Notes: a model not told the origin generated them from the sequence alone. A stretch of 36,239 nt of DNA from Streptomyces longispororuber (GCF_014656095.1 NZ_BNBT01000085.1:1-36239); one strand, 5' to 3'. Counted from the stretch's first letter, positions 8,098 to 16,200 are shown. Numbers and translations are program-made.

Positions 8098-9617
8098 CGC
8101 CCGGCCTCCTGCGTCGTGTTGAGGATGGTGACGCCCTGGAAGAGGGCGGAGGGGCAGCCGTGGGAGACCGCGGCGACCTGGCCGGGCTGGGCCTTGCCGC
8201 AGTTGAAGGCACCGCCCAGGACGTACGTCTCCGGGCCGCCGACGGCCTTCATCGACCCCCAGAAGTCGGTGGTGGTGGCCTGGTAGGCGACGTCGCGGAG
8301 CTGCCCGGCGAGCCGCCCGTTCTCGATCCGGTAGAAGCGCTGGCCGGTGAACTGGAAGTTGTACCGCTGCATGTCGATGGACCAGGACCGGTCGCCCACG
8401 ACGTAGATGCCCCGCTCGACCCCGCCGATCAGGTCCTCGGTGGAGGAGCCCGCCGGGTCCGGCAGCAGCGAGACGTTCGCCATGCGCTGCACCGGCACGT
8501 GCGCCGGGGAGTCGGCGTACGCGCAGCCGTTGGAGCGCTCGAAGCCGGTGAGCTTCGCGATGCGCCGGTCCAGTTGGTAGCCGACCAGGGTGCCGTCCTT
8601 CACCAGGTCCCAGGACTGCGCGGCCACGCCCTCGTCGTCGTACCCGATCGTCGCCAGGCCGTGCTCGGCCGTCCGGTCACCGGTGACGTTCATCAGCGAC
8701 GAGCCGTACGCGAGCTTGCCGAGCTGGTCGAAGGTCGCGAACGACGTGCCCGCGTACGCCGCCTCGTAGCCGAGGGCGCGGTCGAGCTCCGTGGCGTGGC
8801 CGACGGACTCGTGGATCGTCAGCCACAGGTTCGAGGGGTCGACCACCAGGTCGTACCGGCCCGGCTCGACGCTCGGGGCGCGCATCTTCTCGGCCAACTG
8901 CTCCGGCAGCCGCGCCAGCTCGGCCTCCCAGTCCCAGCCCGTGCCGGTCAGGTACTCCCAGCCGCGGCCGACCGGCGGCGCGATGGTCCGCATCGAGTCG
9001 AACTCGCCGCTCGCCTCGTCCACGGCGTGCGCCGTGAGCTGCGGGTGCAGCCGCACGCGCTGCTGCGTGGTGACCGTGCCCGCGGTGTCGGCGTAGAACT
9101 TGTTCTCGTGCACGGTGAGCAGCGAGGCGTCCACGTGCGCGACCCCGTCGGCGGCCAGGAGCCGGCCGCTCCACTCCGCGAGCAGCCCCGTCTTCTCCTC
9201 GTCCGGCACCGAGAACGGGTCGATCTCGTACGACGACACCCACGTCTTGTCCGCGTGCACCGGCTCGTCCGCCAGCTCGACCCGCTCATCGGATCCGGCC
9301 GCCTTGATGACCTGCGCCGACAGCTTCGCCATCGCCACCGCCTGGGACGCGACCCGCGCCGCCGCGTCCATCGTCAGGTCCACGCCGGAGGCGAACCCCC
9401 AGGCGCCGCCGTGCACGACCCGCACCGCGTACCCCAGGTCCGTGGTGTCCAGGGACGCCGCGGGCTTGGCGTCCCGCAGCCGCCAGGAGGCGCTGCGCAC
9501 CCGCTCCAGGCGGAAGTCCGCGTGCTCGGCGCCCAGCGCCCGCGCGCGGGCCAGCGCCGCGTCGGCGAGCGCCCGCAACGGCAGCGCCGTGAAGGCTGCA
9601 TCGATCGTATGAGGCAC
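8094..9617 (-). CDS. tldD: TldD zinc metalloprotease subunit
   Basis: This 507-residue protein is the catalytic partner of the TldD/PmbA protease. The zinc-binding motif HESVGH lies at residues 269-274 (HExxxH type, followed by ATELD), with the conserved Gly-rich C-terminal half (KAVGGPETYVLGGAFNCGKA). It is the first gene of the two-gene operon and is divergent from fabG across 243 bases. In Streptomyces this pair sits at a core locus rather than in a peptide cluster, so a general proteolytic role is more likely than a dedicated one. Confidence 0.94.
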   Translation of the reverse strand: MPHTIDAAFTALPLRALADAALARARALGAEHADFRLERVRSASWRLRDAKPAASLDTTDLGYAVRVVHGGAWGFASGVDLTMDAAARVASQAVAMAKLSAQVIKAAGSDERVELADEPVHADKTWVSSYEIDPFSVPDEEKTGLLAEWSGRLLAADGVAHVDASLLTVHENKFYADTAGTVTTQQRVRLHPQLTAHAVDEASGEFDSMRTIAPPVGRGWEYLTGTGWDWEAELARLPEQLAEKMRAPSVEPGRYDLVVDPSNLWLTIHESVGHATELDRALGYEAAYAGTSFATFDQLGKLAYGSSLMNVTGDRTAEHGLATIGYDDEGVAAQSWDLVKDGTLVGYQLDRRIAKLTGFERSNGCAYADSPAHVPVQRMANVSLLPDPAGSSTEDLIGGVERGIYVVGDRSWSIDMQRYNFQFTGQRFYRIENGRLAGQLRDVAYQATTTDFWGSMKAVGGPETYVLGGAFNCGKAQPGQVAAVSHGCPSALFQGVTILNTTQEAGR

Positions 9618-9755
9618 GGACTTGTCTCCCTGCTGTCATCGGTGGTCGGCGCCGGTCCGCCGCCGTCGGCTCCGGTCCACGGCCCGACCCGGGCACCGGT
9701 CACGTCCGATCATCGCCTGTCGCACGGCCGCTCGGCCATACCTTTCTGTAGGGAT

Positions 9756-9785
9756 CCGACAGCGAGTCATCTGCGCCACTGTCGG
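9756..9785. promoter_or_regulatory. 7-bp inverted repeat in the tldD-fabG divergent region
   Basis: CCGACAG (9756-9762) and CTGTCGG (9779-9785) form a perfect inverted repeat with a 16-bp spacer, a geometry compatible with a dimeric regulator. It lies about 75 bases upstream of fabG. The surrounding AT-richer sequence (TAGGGA at 9749-9754, TAAGTT near 9819) may hold -10 elements. I know of no named regulator for this motif. Confidence 0.35.
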
Positions 9786-9860
9786 TCGCCGATTCTCCGT
9801 ATCGCGCACAGGACCGATAAGTTCTCGGGTGACCACACCGTCAAGGAGAAGGGTGATCCG

Positions 9861-10580
9861 TTGAGCCGCTCGGTTCTCGTCACCGGAGGAAACCGGGGCA
9901 TCGGCCTCGCCATCGCCCGCGCGTTCGCCGACGCCGGCGACCAGGTCGCGATCACCTACCGCTCGGGTGAGCCGCCCAAGGACCTCACCGCGGCCGGTGT
10001 CCTCGCCGTCAAGTGCGACATCACCGACGCCGAGCAGGTGGAGCAGGCCTACAAGGAGGTCGAGGAGAAGCACGGCCCCGTCGAGGTGCTCGTCGCGAAC
10101 GCGGGCATCACCAAGGACCAGCTCCTGATGCGCATGTCGGAGGAGGACTTCACGTCCGTCCTCAACACCAACCTCACCGGCACCTTCCGCGTCGTGAAGC
10201 GGGCCAACCGCGGCATGCTGCGCGCCAAGAAGGGCCGCGTCGTCCTGATCTCCTCCGTCGTCGGCCTGCTCGGCTCGGCGGGCCAGGCGAACTACGCCGC
10301 CTCCAAGGCCGGTCTGGTCGGCTTCGCGCGCTCGCTCGCCCGGGAGCTCGGGTCGCGCAACATCACCTTCAACGTCGTCGCGCCCGGTTTTGTCGACACC
10401 GACATGACCCAGGTGCTCACCGAGGAGCAGCGCGCGGGCATCGTGTCCCAGGTGCCGCTCGGCCGTTACGCGCAGCCCGAGGAGATCGCCGCCACGGTGC
10501 GCTTCCTCGCCTCGGACGACGCCTCGTACATCACTGGAGCCGTCATCCCGGTTGACGGCGGATTGGGCATGGGTCACTGA
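9861..10580 (+). CDS. fabG: 3-oxoacyl-ACP reductase FabG
   Basis: This is an NADPH-dependent short-chain dehydrogenase that reduces 3-oxoacyl-ACP in fatty acid elongation. The 239-residue product shows the cofactor motif TGGNRGIG (8-15), the NAG motif (80-82), catalytic N104, S132, Y145 and K149 (YAASK), and the C-terminal PVDGG. TTG 9861 is the only sensible start: a stop or family-foreign sequence blocks the other frames, and a GGGTGA/AAGGAG purine stretch lies upstream. The frame continues far leftward only as a shadow of tldD. The gene is operonic with fabI, 4 bases downstream. Confidence 0.95.
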   Translation: MSRSVLVTGGNRGIGLAIARAFADAGDQVAITYRSGEPPKDLTAAGVLAVKCDITDAEQVEQAYKEVEEKHGPVEVLVANAGITKDQLLMRMSEEDFTSVLNTNLTGTFRVVKRANRGMLRAKKGRVVLISSVVGLLGSAGQANYAASKAGLVGFARSLARELGSRNITFNVVAPGFVDTDMTQVLTEEQRAGIVSQVPLGRYAQPEEIAATVRFLASDDASYITGAVIPVDGGLGMGH

Positions 10581-10584
10581 TCAC

Positions 10585-11358
10585 ATGAGCGGAATTCTCG
10601 ACGGCAAGCGCATCCTGATCACGGGTGTGCTGATGGAGTCCTCCATCGCCTTCCACGCGGCCAAGATCGCGCAGGAGCAGGGTGCCGAGATCATCCTGAC
10701 CGCCTTCCCGCGGCCCACGCTCACCGAGCGCATCGCGAAGAAGCTGCCCAAGCCCACCAAGGTCATCGAGCTCGACGTGACCAACGAGGAGCACCTCGGG
10801 CGCCTGGAGGACGTCGTCCGCGCGGAGCTGGGCGGCCTCGACGGCCTGCTCCACTCCATCGGCTTCGCCCCGCAGGACGCCCTCGGCGGCAACTTCCTGA
10901 ACACGCCGTTCGAGTCCGTCGCCACGGCCATGCACGTCTCGGCGTACTCCCTGAAGTCGCTGACCATGGCCTGCCTGCCGCTGATGCCCGAGGAGCAGGG
11001 CGGCTCGGTCGTCGGCATGACCTTCGACGCGCAGTTCGCCTGGCCGCAGTACGACTGGATGGGCCCGGCCAAGGCCGCCCTGGAGGCCACCAACCGCTAC
11101 CTGGCGCGCGACCTGGGCCCCCGCAACATCCGCTGCAACCTCATCTCCGCGGGCCCGATCGGCTCCATGGCCGCCAAGTCCATCCCGGGCTTCGGTGAGC
11201 TCGCCAAGGTGTGGGACACCCGCTCCCCGCTCGCCTGGGACATGGCCGACCCGGAGCCCGCGGGCCGCGGCGTCGTGGCGCTGCTCTCGGACTTCTTCCC
11301 GAAGACCACGGGCGAGATCATCCACGTCGACGGCGGCGTGCACATGATGGGCGCCTGA
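10585..11358 (+). CDS. fabI: Enoyl-ACP reductase FabI (InhA type)
   Basis: This enzyme carries out the NADH-dependent last step of each fatty acid elongation cycle. The 257-residue protein resembles InhA: catalytic Y156 and K163 (Y-x6-K), F147 near the substrate, S91 at the position equivalent to InhA S94, and the GPI-xxxAA motif of enoyl reductases. It begins 4 bases after fabG with only a weak ribosome binding site, so it probably relies on translational coupling. The FabG-FabI pairing mirrors the mabA-inhA operon of mycobacteria. Confidence 0.95.
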   Translation: MSGILDGKRILITGVLMESSIAFHAAKIAQEQGAEIILTAFPRPTLTERIAKKLPKPTKVIELDVTNEEHLGRLEDVVRAELGGLDGLLHSIGFAPQDALGGNFLNTPFESVATAMHVSAYSLKSLTMACLPLMPEEQGGSVVGMTFDAQFAWPQYDWMGPAKAALEATNRYLARDLGPRNIRCNLISAGPIGSMAAKSIPGFGELAKVWDTRSPLAWDMADPEPAGRGVVALLSDFFPKTTGEIIHVDGGVHMMGA

Positions 11359-11377
11359 GCGACATGAGTGCCTGAGC

Positions 11378-11396
11378 GCCCCCGCACGACGGGGGC
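11378..11396 (+). terminator. Short hairpin after fabI
   Basis: A 7-bp GC stem (GCCCCCG/CGGGGGC) with a 5-nt loop is flanked by two copies of the direct repeat GCCTGAGCGCCCC. It may act together with the stronger hairpin 25 bases further on. Confidence 0.5.
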
Positions 11397-11420
11397 CTGA
11401 GCGCCCCTTCCGTACGGTGC

Positions 11421-11459
11421 CGACGCCCCGTCCCCGCAGCGCGCGGGGGCGGGGCGTCG
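11421..11459 (+). terminator. Strong terminator of the fabG-fabI operon
   Basis: There is a 17-bp stem (11421-11437 with 11443-11459) with a single G-T wobble and a 5-nt loop. It is one of the strongest hairpins in the window and sits between fabI and the small secreted-protein gene. Confidence 0.82.
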
Positions 11460-11514
11460 CCCGTTCGGCCCGTCCGGCCGGGCGGCGGCAGCCCTCGGCC
11501 GCTCATCCTGAGAT

Positions 11515-11880
11515 GTGCGCTGGTCCCCTGGTGCGGCGCTCGCCGCCCTCGCCCTGCTGCTCGCCCTGCCGTACGACGCCGTGTCGTACGCCGCCGGTGA
11601 GCGGGCGCGGGGAGCCGCCCGGCCGGACCCGCGGCCGACGGGGCAGGACCGGCCGTTCGGCGCGGAGTGCCGCAGCAGCGTCGTGGCCTCCCACGTCGTC
11701 GCGTACTGCCACAACCCCTACCCCGAGACCGACCGCGTGCGGCTGCACATCGAGTGCGACCGGTGGTGGGACATCGACAGCGACAGCCGCCCGGTCGCGG
11801 CCGGACCCGCCATGACGGTGCGGCTCACGGGCCGCTGCTGGAAGGAGGTCCGGGGGGTGTGGATCAGCCACCAGCGGTGA
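11515..11880 (+). CDS. Small secreted protein with four cysteines
   Basis: This 121-residue protein from GTG 11515 has an N-terminal hydrophobic segment (residues 6-20, ending with a plausible Ala-x-Ala-like cleavage near 27) and a mature part with C52, C65, C81 and C108. These are consistent with two disulfides outside the cell. No family is recognised. The ribosome binding site is weak. Codon bias in this frame fits Streptomyces coding sequence and no competing frame looks better. The gene stands alone between the fab terminator and the GntR regulator, converging with it. Confidence 0.62.
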   Translation: MRWSPGAALAALALLLALPYDAVSYAAGERARGAARPDPRPTGQDRPFGAECRSSVVASHVVAYCHNPYPETDRVRLHIECDRWWDIDSDSRPVAAGPAMTVRLTGRCWKEVRGVWISHQR

Positions 11881-11914
11881 TCCTGGTGCTGCCCGGTGCC
11901 CCGGTGCTCGTGTC

Positions 11915-11938
11915 GGGGCCGGGGCCGGGGCCGGGGCC
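11915..11938. repeat. Four GGGGCC hexanucleotide repeats
   Basis: Four perfect GGGGCC units lie in the gap between the convergent secreted-protein and GntR genes. The G-rich strand could form a quadruplex. It could also be a simple slippage product. Confidence 0.7.
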
Positions 11939-11956
11939 GTGGTCGGCAGGGGTGTC

Positions 11957-12640
11957 TCAGCCGGTGACCGGCCGCTCCCGGTGGCACAGGTACGGGTAGC
12001 TCGCCGCCTCGGTGGCCGCCGCGTCCGCGTCCTGCGCGCGGATCGCCTCGACCAGGCGGCCGTGGTCCATGTAGGCCTCCGGCGTCAGCTCCGTACCGAT
12101 GTCGTCGCGCAGCCAGTCCCGCAGGACCTCGCCCAGGTCCGCGTACAGGGCGATCAGCACGTCGTTGTGGGACGCGGCCACGACCGCCATGTGCAAGGTG
12201 GCGTCGGCCGTCACGAACGCCTCCGCGTCCCCCGACCCCCAGGCCTCCTCGCGGCGCGCGAGCAGCGTGTCCAGTTGCCTGAGGTCGCGCGCGGTACGCC
12301 GCTCGGCCGCGAGCTTCGCGGCGCTGGACTCCAGCGTGGCCCGCAGCTCCGCGATGTGCCGCGGGTTGGCGTCGGCGAACCTGCGCTGCATCACACCGGC
12401 CAGCTCGCTGGTCGCGACCACGTAGGTGCCCGAGCCCTGCCGGATGTCCAGCAGCCCGTTGTGGGCGAGGGCGCGCACGGCCTCGCGGACCGTGTTCCTG
12501 GCCACGCCGAGCTGCTCGACCAGCTCCGGCTCGGTGGGGATGCGCGAGCCGACCGGCCACTCGCCCGACGAGATCTGGTTGCGCAGGGCGGCGATGACCT
12601 GCTCGGAGAGCGCGGAGCGGCGCGGGGTGGTCAACGGCAT
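11957..12640 (-). CDS. FadR-type GntR transcriptional regulator
   Basis: This is a 227-residue DNA-binding regulator. Residues 8-75 form the GntR winged helix (SGEWPVGSRIPTEPELVEQLGVARNTVREAVRAL, shortened: recognition-helix core ARNTVREA). Residues 90-215 are a FadR C-terminal (FCD) all-helical ligand domain with the usual Asp/His metal residues (D and H in the TADATLHMAV region, further His residues at SHND and DHGR). GAGGGAAC lies a few bases before the ATG. It is divergent from the MFS transporter with a palindromic site between them, so it most likely represses that transporter and itself. The inducer is unknown. Confidence 0.9.
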   Translation of the reverse strand: MPLTTPRRSALSEQVIAALRNQISSGEWPVGSRIPTEPELVEQLGVARNTVREAVRALAHNGLLDIRQGSGTYVVATSELAGVMQRRFADANPRHIAELRATLESSAAKLAAERRTARDLRQLDTLLARREEAWGSGDAEAFVTADATLHMAVVAASHNDVLIALYADLGEVLRDWLRDDIGTELTPEAYMDHGRLVEAIRAQDADAAATEAASYPYLCHRERPVTG

Positions 12641-12669
12641 GGCGTTCCCTCGTCAAGGACCTCGTTGAG

Positions 12670-12696
12670 GATTGGACAACCAATCATCCCATGATT
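12670..12696. promoter_or_regulatory. Probable GntR operator (two overlapping palindromes)
   Basis: GATTGGacaaCCAATC (12670-12685) is a perfect 6-bp inverted repeat with a 4-bp centre, close to the TNGTNNNACNA style of FadR-family sites. AATCATcccATGATT (12682-12696) is a second perfect 6-bp dyad sharing its left end. Together they fill the space between the two divergent genes and overlap the transporter promoter. Confidence 0.62.
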
Positions 12697-12703
12697 CTAT
12701 GAT
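12672..12703 (+). promoter_or_regulatory. Transporter promoter, apparently leaderless
   Basis: TATGAT (12698-12703) lies 8-13 bases before the ATG at 12711, where a -10 box would sit if transcription begins at the start codon. TTGGAC (12672-12677) may be the -35, with a long 20-bp spacer. On the opposite strand, TAGAAT (12694-12699 read leftward) may be the -10 of the GntR gene. Confidence 0.45.
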
Positions 12704-12710
12704 GGTTCTC

Positions 12711-14282
12711 ATGGTGAGTGAGGAAGACCGGACGACACGCGCGAGGACAGCGCCGACGACGCCCGCAATGTTGACGACGCCGCCGACGGGACCGGTTGGT
12801 ACCGGGACCAGGGCTGGTGCTGTCACCGGTTCCGATGGCGGTACGTGTACCGGGGGTTCGGCGGCTGCCACGGGTTCGGCGGCTTCCGCGAGCTCCGCGA
12901 GCTCCGGGGGCGCGGTCGGCGTGAAGGACGCCGAAGCGGCGCGCGGCGCCGGGCGTACGCCGGTGGAGCCGGGCCGACCGGCCGCCACGCGCGCGTGGGC
13001 GACACGCCTGGTCGTCGTCGGCATCGTCCTCGCCGCCCTCAACCTGCGGCCCGCCATCACCAGCCTCGGCGCACTCCTCGAAGAGGTGCGGGACGGCCTC
13101 GGCATGAGCGGCACCCTCGCGGGGCTGCTCACCTCCGTGCCGCCGCTGTGCTTCGCGCTCTTCGGCAGCCAGGCCCCCCGCCTGTCCCGGCGCTTCGGCG
13201 CGGGCGCGGTGGTCTGCGCGGGCATGGCCGCGATCGCCACGGGCCTGCTGATACGCCCCTTCGTGGGCGGCACCGCGGGGTTCCTGGCCGCCACCGCGTT
13301 CGCCCTCATGGGCATCGCCGTGAGCAACGTCCTGATGCCGGTGATCGTCAAGCGCTGGTTCCCCGACCGGGTCGGCTCGATGACCGGGCTCTACTCGATG
13401 GCCCTCGCGCTCGGCACCTCCCTGGCCGCCGCGCTCACGGTGCCGCTGACCGACGCCCTCGGCGGTAGCTGGCGCACCGGACTCGCCCTGTGGGCCGTGG
13501 TCGCGGTCGTCGCCGTCGTACCGTGGCTGCCGCTGGTGCGCGAGCGCGGCGCCGAACCGGCCGCCACCGCTTCGGCAGGCACCGCTTCGGCAGGCACTGG
13601 GTCGATCGGCGGGTCGATCGGCACTGGGTCGGCCGCCGCCGGGTCGGGTCGGGCTGCCGCCCGGCCGGAGGAACCCGCGATGCGCATCACCCACAGCCGC
13701 ACCGCCTGGGCACTGGCCTGCTTCTTCGGCCTCCAGGCCACCGCCGCGTACATCACCATGGGCTGGCTGCCGCAGATCTTCCGGGACGCCGGGGTGCCGG
13801 CGGGCGAGGCGGGCGTGCTGCTCGCCGTCACGATGGCCATGGGCGTGCCGCTGGCCTTCGTCATCCCGCGCGTCGCCACCCGCCTGCCCCACCAGGGCCC
13901 CGTCGTGATTGTCCTCGGCGCCTGCGGCCTCGCCGGGTACGCGGGCCTGTACCTCGCCCCGGCGGGTGGCGCCTGGGCGTGGGCGCTGCTGTGCGGCATC
14001 TCCAACTGCGCGTTCCCGCTCGCCCTCACGATGGTGGGCATGCGGGCCCGGAGCAGCGCAGGCGTGGCCAAGCTCTCCGCCTTCGCGCAGAGCACGGGCT
14101 ACCTGATCTCCATCCCGGGCCCGCTCCTGGTGGGCGTGCTCTACCAGCACAGCGGCGGCTGGGGCCTGCCGCTCGCGCTCATGGCGGGCCTGATGGTGCC
14201 GCAGATCGCCGTCGGCTTCCTGGCGGGCCGCGACCGCACGATCGAGGACGAGGTGGCGGCGCGGGCCACGGCCACGGCCTGA
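12711..14282 (+). CDS. CynX/NimT-type MFS transporter
   Basis: This is a 12-span major facilitator of the CynX/NimT (cyanate/nitroimidazole) group. The signature NLRPAITSLGALLEEV follows span 1. The first 98 residues are a Thr/Ser/Gly/Ala-rich tail with no obvious role. A low-complexity linker of about 40 residues (Ala/Gly/Ser repeats) separates spans 6 and 7. In-frame starts exist at 12699, 12702 and 12711; none has a ribosome binding site. I chose 12711 (523 residues) because of the -10 box placed for leaderless transcription. The real start could also lie within the tail. The substrate is unknown, and cyanate is only a family label. Confidence 0.85.
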   Translation: MVSEEDRTTRARTAPTTPAMLTTPPTGPVGTGTRAGAVTGSDGGTCTGGSAAATGSAASASSASSGGAVGVKDAEAARGAGRTPVEPGRPAATRAWATRLVVVGIVLAALNLRPAITSLGALLEEVRDGLGMSGTLAGLLTSVPPLCFALFGSQAPRLSRRFGAGAVVCAGMAAIATGLLIRPFVGGTAGFLAATAFALMGIAVSNVLMPVIVKRWFPDRVGSMTGLYSMALALGTSLAAALTVPLTDALGGSWRTGLALWAVVAVVAVVPWLPLVRERGAEPAATASAGTASAGTGSIGGSIGTGSAAAGSGRAAARPEEPAMRITHSRTAWALACFFGLQATAAYITMGWLPQIFRDAGVPAGEAGVLLAVTMAMGVPLAFVIPRVATRLPHQGPVVIVLGACGLAGYAGLYLAPAGGAWAWALLCGISNCAFPLALTMVGMRARSSAGVAKLSAFAQSTGYLISIPGPLLVGVLYQHSGGWGLPLALMAGLMVPQIAVGFLAGRDRTIEDEVAARATATA

Positions 14283-14309
14283 CCCGGCTCGCGGGACGGG
14301 TCCCCGTCT

Positions 14310-14329
14310 CCCGCCCCCGCCGGGGCGGG
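14310..14329 (+). terminator. Hairpin after the MFS gene
   Basis: An 8-bp GC stem (CCCGCCCC/GGGGCGGG) with a 4-nt loop lies 28 bases after the transporter stop and before the small companion gene. It may cause partial termination between the two. Confidence 0.5.
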
Positions 14330-14431
14330 GACCGGTGGGACCCGCTCCCCGCGGGGCTCCCGCCCGTCCCGAGGCGGACGCCCGCCGACCCCGCGGCCCG
14401 GCCACGGGGCGAGGGGTGCGAGACTTGCGGC

Positions 14432-14548
14432 ATGCCAGTGCTCGACCCGAACCCCCAGAACGGCCAGAAGAAACTGTTCATCGTGCTCGGCGCGATGCTG
14501 GCCATCACCGTGCTCATCGGGATCATCGCGTCCGTGGCGTCGCCGTGA
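14432..14548 (+). CDS. 38-residue membrane peptide, SGM_5486 family (transporter-associated)
   Basis: This is a tiny protein: a polar start (MPVLDPNPQNGQKK) and one membrane span (about residues 15-35). It matches the NCBI-named SGM_5486 family of transporter-associated proteins, which regularly follow CynX-like transporters in Streptomyces. It probably sits beside the transporter in the membrane, in the manner of small accessory subunits; this is inference. The ribosome binding site is modest (GAGGGG about 17 bases upstream). The coding end overlaps the first of three GTGAGCCGTGGC direct repeats. Confidence 0.8.
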   Translation: MPVLDPNPQNGQKKLFIVLGAMLAITVLIGIIASVASP

Positions 14549-14657
14549 GCCGTGGCGTCCCTGTGAGCCGTGGCTAGCCGTGAGCCGCTGACGGCCCCCT
14601 TGCCACTCCCGCTCTCTCCCGGTCCCTTCCGTACTCGGACCCGTGCTGCGACCCGGC

Positions 14658-14692
14658 GGGATGGTGGTGCTAGCCCCACCATCCCCTAGGGG
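14658..14692. promoter_or_regulatory. Inverted repeat and palindrome upstream of a small membrane protein
   Basis: GGGATGGTGG (14658-14667) and CCACCATCCC (14676-14685) form a perfect 10-bp stem with an 8-nt loop. This overlaps a perfect palindrome CCCCTAGGGG (14683-14692), followed by TCAGTGTCAGGGTTAAG. The cluster lies about 120 bases before the start at 14811. It looks like an operator plus promoter region; the regulator is unknown. It could alternatively end the preceding transcript. Confidence 0.45.
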
Positions 14693-14810
14693 GTCAGTGT
14701 CAGGGTTAAGTGGGTGGATCACCGGATGTGCTGAGGGTCGCGCACTCCGTACCTTCGAGATGTGGCCGCGACGACGCGGCCCGCAGCACTCGAAAGATCC
14801 TGGAGGCGGC

Positions 14811-15029
14811 ATGTCGGCCCGTGCGCACACCCGACGCGACCCGGCGGACCGGACGGAACCGGCCGCGGTCGAGATCCAGCTTCCCTGGTGGGCCATCGCC
14901 CTGCCCGCGGTCGCCTTCGCGGCCCTGCTCCTGCTGATATTGAACCCCGCGGACGCGCACGCCGCGAGCAGTGAGCCCGTCGTCACCCACCTCCTGGAGC
15001 GCGTGCGAGCCCTCCTCGCCGCCATCTGA
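14811..15029 (+). CDS. Small one-span membrane protein, unknown function
   Basis: The protein has 72 residues and an excellent ribosome binding site (TGGAGG, 4-5 bases from ATG). It has a charged cytosolic N-terminus of about 26 residues, one strongly hydrophobic span (about 28-45), then a short Ala-rich extracytoplasmic tail ending VRALLAAI. No family is recognised beyond a Streptomyces-conserved look. It stands alone, 131 bases before the phosphatase gene. Confidence 0.72.
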   Translation: MSARAHTRRDPADRTEPAAVEIQLPWWAIALPAVAFAALLLLILNPADAHAASSEPVVTHLLERVRALLAAI

Positions 15030-15160
15030 CGACCGGGCCCCGGCGGGCCGTGACCGGGCGCGAGACCGCGGAGTCACCTGGTGGACGCCCCGTCACCCAG
15101 GGCGGCCGACCCCGCCAACTCCCTGCGCCCCGTGGCGTGTTTCATGCGAAGCTGGGACGC

Positions 15161-15679
15161 ATGAGCGTCGCAGAACCCCGCAGGATTGTCCTTTTCCGAC
15201 ATGCGAAGGCCGACTGGCCCGAGGTGGCCGACCACGAGCGCCCGCTCGCCGAGCGCGGCCGCAAGGACGCCCCCGTCGCCGGCCGCAAACTCGCCGACAC
15301 CGGAATCGCCTTCGACCTGGCCCTGTGCTCGACCGCCGTCAGGACCCGCGAGACCTGGAAGCTCGCCGTCCAGGAACTCCCGCAGCGCCCGCGCACGGTG
15401 TACGAGGAGCGGGTCTATGAAGCCTCACCCGGCGAGCTGATCGCCGTGCTCAACGAAACCCCCGACGACGTGCGCGACCTGATCCTCATCGGCCACAACC
15501 CCGGCGTCCACGGCCTCGCGGACATCCTCGCGGGCGAGGCCGAGGGCGACGCGCAGGTGCGGATGAACCGCCGGGGCTTCCCGACCTCGGCGTTCGCCGT
15601 CCTCACGCACACCGGCTCGTGGAAGGCGCTGGAGCCCGGCACGGCCACGCTGGTGGACTACTGGGCGCCGTCCGAGTAG
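15161..15679 (+). CDS. SixA-like phosphohistidine phosphatase
   Basis: This is a 172-residue histidine-phosphatase superfamily protein of the SixA branch. The catalytic motif is LFRHAKA (R13, H14), with R61 in STAVRTRET and the second catalytic His H112 in LIGHNPG. SixA removes phosphate from phosphohistidine in phosphorelay or PTS proteins. The substrate of Streptomyces members is unknown to me. The start ATG 15161 has a weak ribosome binding site, but earlier sequence is non-family. A perfect hairpin follows the stop. Confidence 0.9.
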   Translation: MSVAEPRRIVLFRHAKADWPEVADHERPLAERGRKDAPVAGRKLADTGIAFDLALCSTAVRTRETWKLAVQELPQRPRTVYEERVYEASPGELIAVLNETPDDVRDLILIGHNPGVHGLADILAGEAEGDAQVRMNRRGFPTSAFAVLTHTGSWKALEPGTATLVDYWAPSE

Positions 15680-15704
15680 CAGCACGACCCGTCGACCGAG
15701 CGGA

Positions 15705-15733
15705 GGGCCCGGCACCGAGGGGGTGCCGGGCCC
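15705..15733 (+). terminator. Terminator after the SixA-like gene
   Basis: There is a perfect 12-bp stem (GGGCCCGGCACC with its complement) and a 5-nt loop, 26 bases after the stop. Confidence 0.8.
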
Positions 15734-15873
15734 GTGTGCGGGCGGGGCCCGGCCGCGGGCCGGGGGCGGCTGCTCGGCAGGGTCGCGGTCCGTCGCAGGG
15801 CGAAGAACCCCTAACGAAATGACTGTCTGGGGACGGCTGCCGGGCATGAAGTGTCGTCGGGCAGTATGGGGCG

Positions 15874-16200
15874 ATGCCCATCGACCAGCCACTGCCTCGC
15901 GAGGTGAAGGTCATCGATTCAGCCTCGTTGTTCAGGCTGGAGGAGCGTGCGTATGACCTCGGCCTGAGCCAGCGGTTGGACCCGGCGTGGGTGCAAGCGC
16001 ATGCGGCGCCCGACGGAGCCCACTACCTGTGGCCGGCCCTGTGGCACTGCCTGGCCCACCGCCCGGACGTTCCACGCCAGCTGCGGTGCGAGCTGTTGAT
16101 CACTCTGCGTACGGGAGACCGCGTGGTGAGCATGCTGGATGTGCTTCCCGACGACTTCACTCCGCTGCCGAGGGTCTCCTCAGGCGAAGAAGGCATGTAG
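15874..16200 (+). CDS. Orphan hypothetical protein in a lower-GC patch
   Basis: This is a 108-residue soluble protein with no recognised domain, signal peptide or membrane span. It is rich in Leu, Asp and Arg. Base and codon use differ from the neighbours: third positions include many A and T (for example GTT, TTG, GAT, GCA). Together with the adjacent transposase remnant this points to horizontal transfer. The stop is directly followed by insertion-sequence-derived DNA, so the C-terminus may be cut short by the insertion. A TATGGGGCG stretch precedes the ATG and may act as a weak ribosome binding site. Confidence 0.6.
   Translation: MPIDQPLPREVKVIDSASLFRLEERAYDLGLSQRLDPAWVQAHAAPDGAHYLWPALWHCLAHRPDVPRQLRCELLITLRTGDRVVSMLDVLPDDFTPLPRVSSGEEGM

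Noticed and set aside
8094..9617. TldD/PmbA as part of a peptide-antibiotic cluster
   Set aside because: No precursor peptide, modification enzyme or exporter is adjacent. The neighbours are tyrS and fabG, a core context.
8160..9860. Long plus-strand frame upstream of fabG
   Set aside because: It is the antisense of tldD and continues into fabG only by chance; FabG homology begins at TTG 9861.
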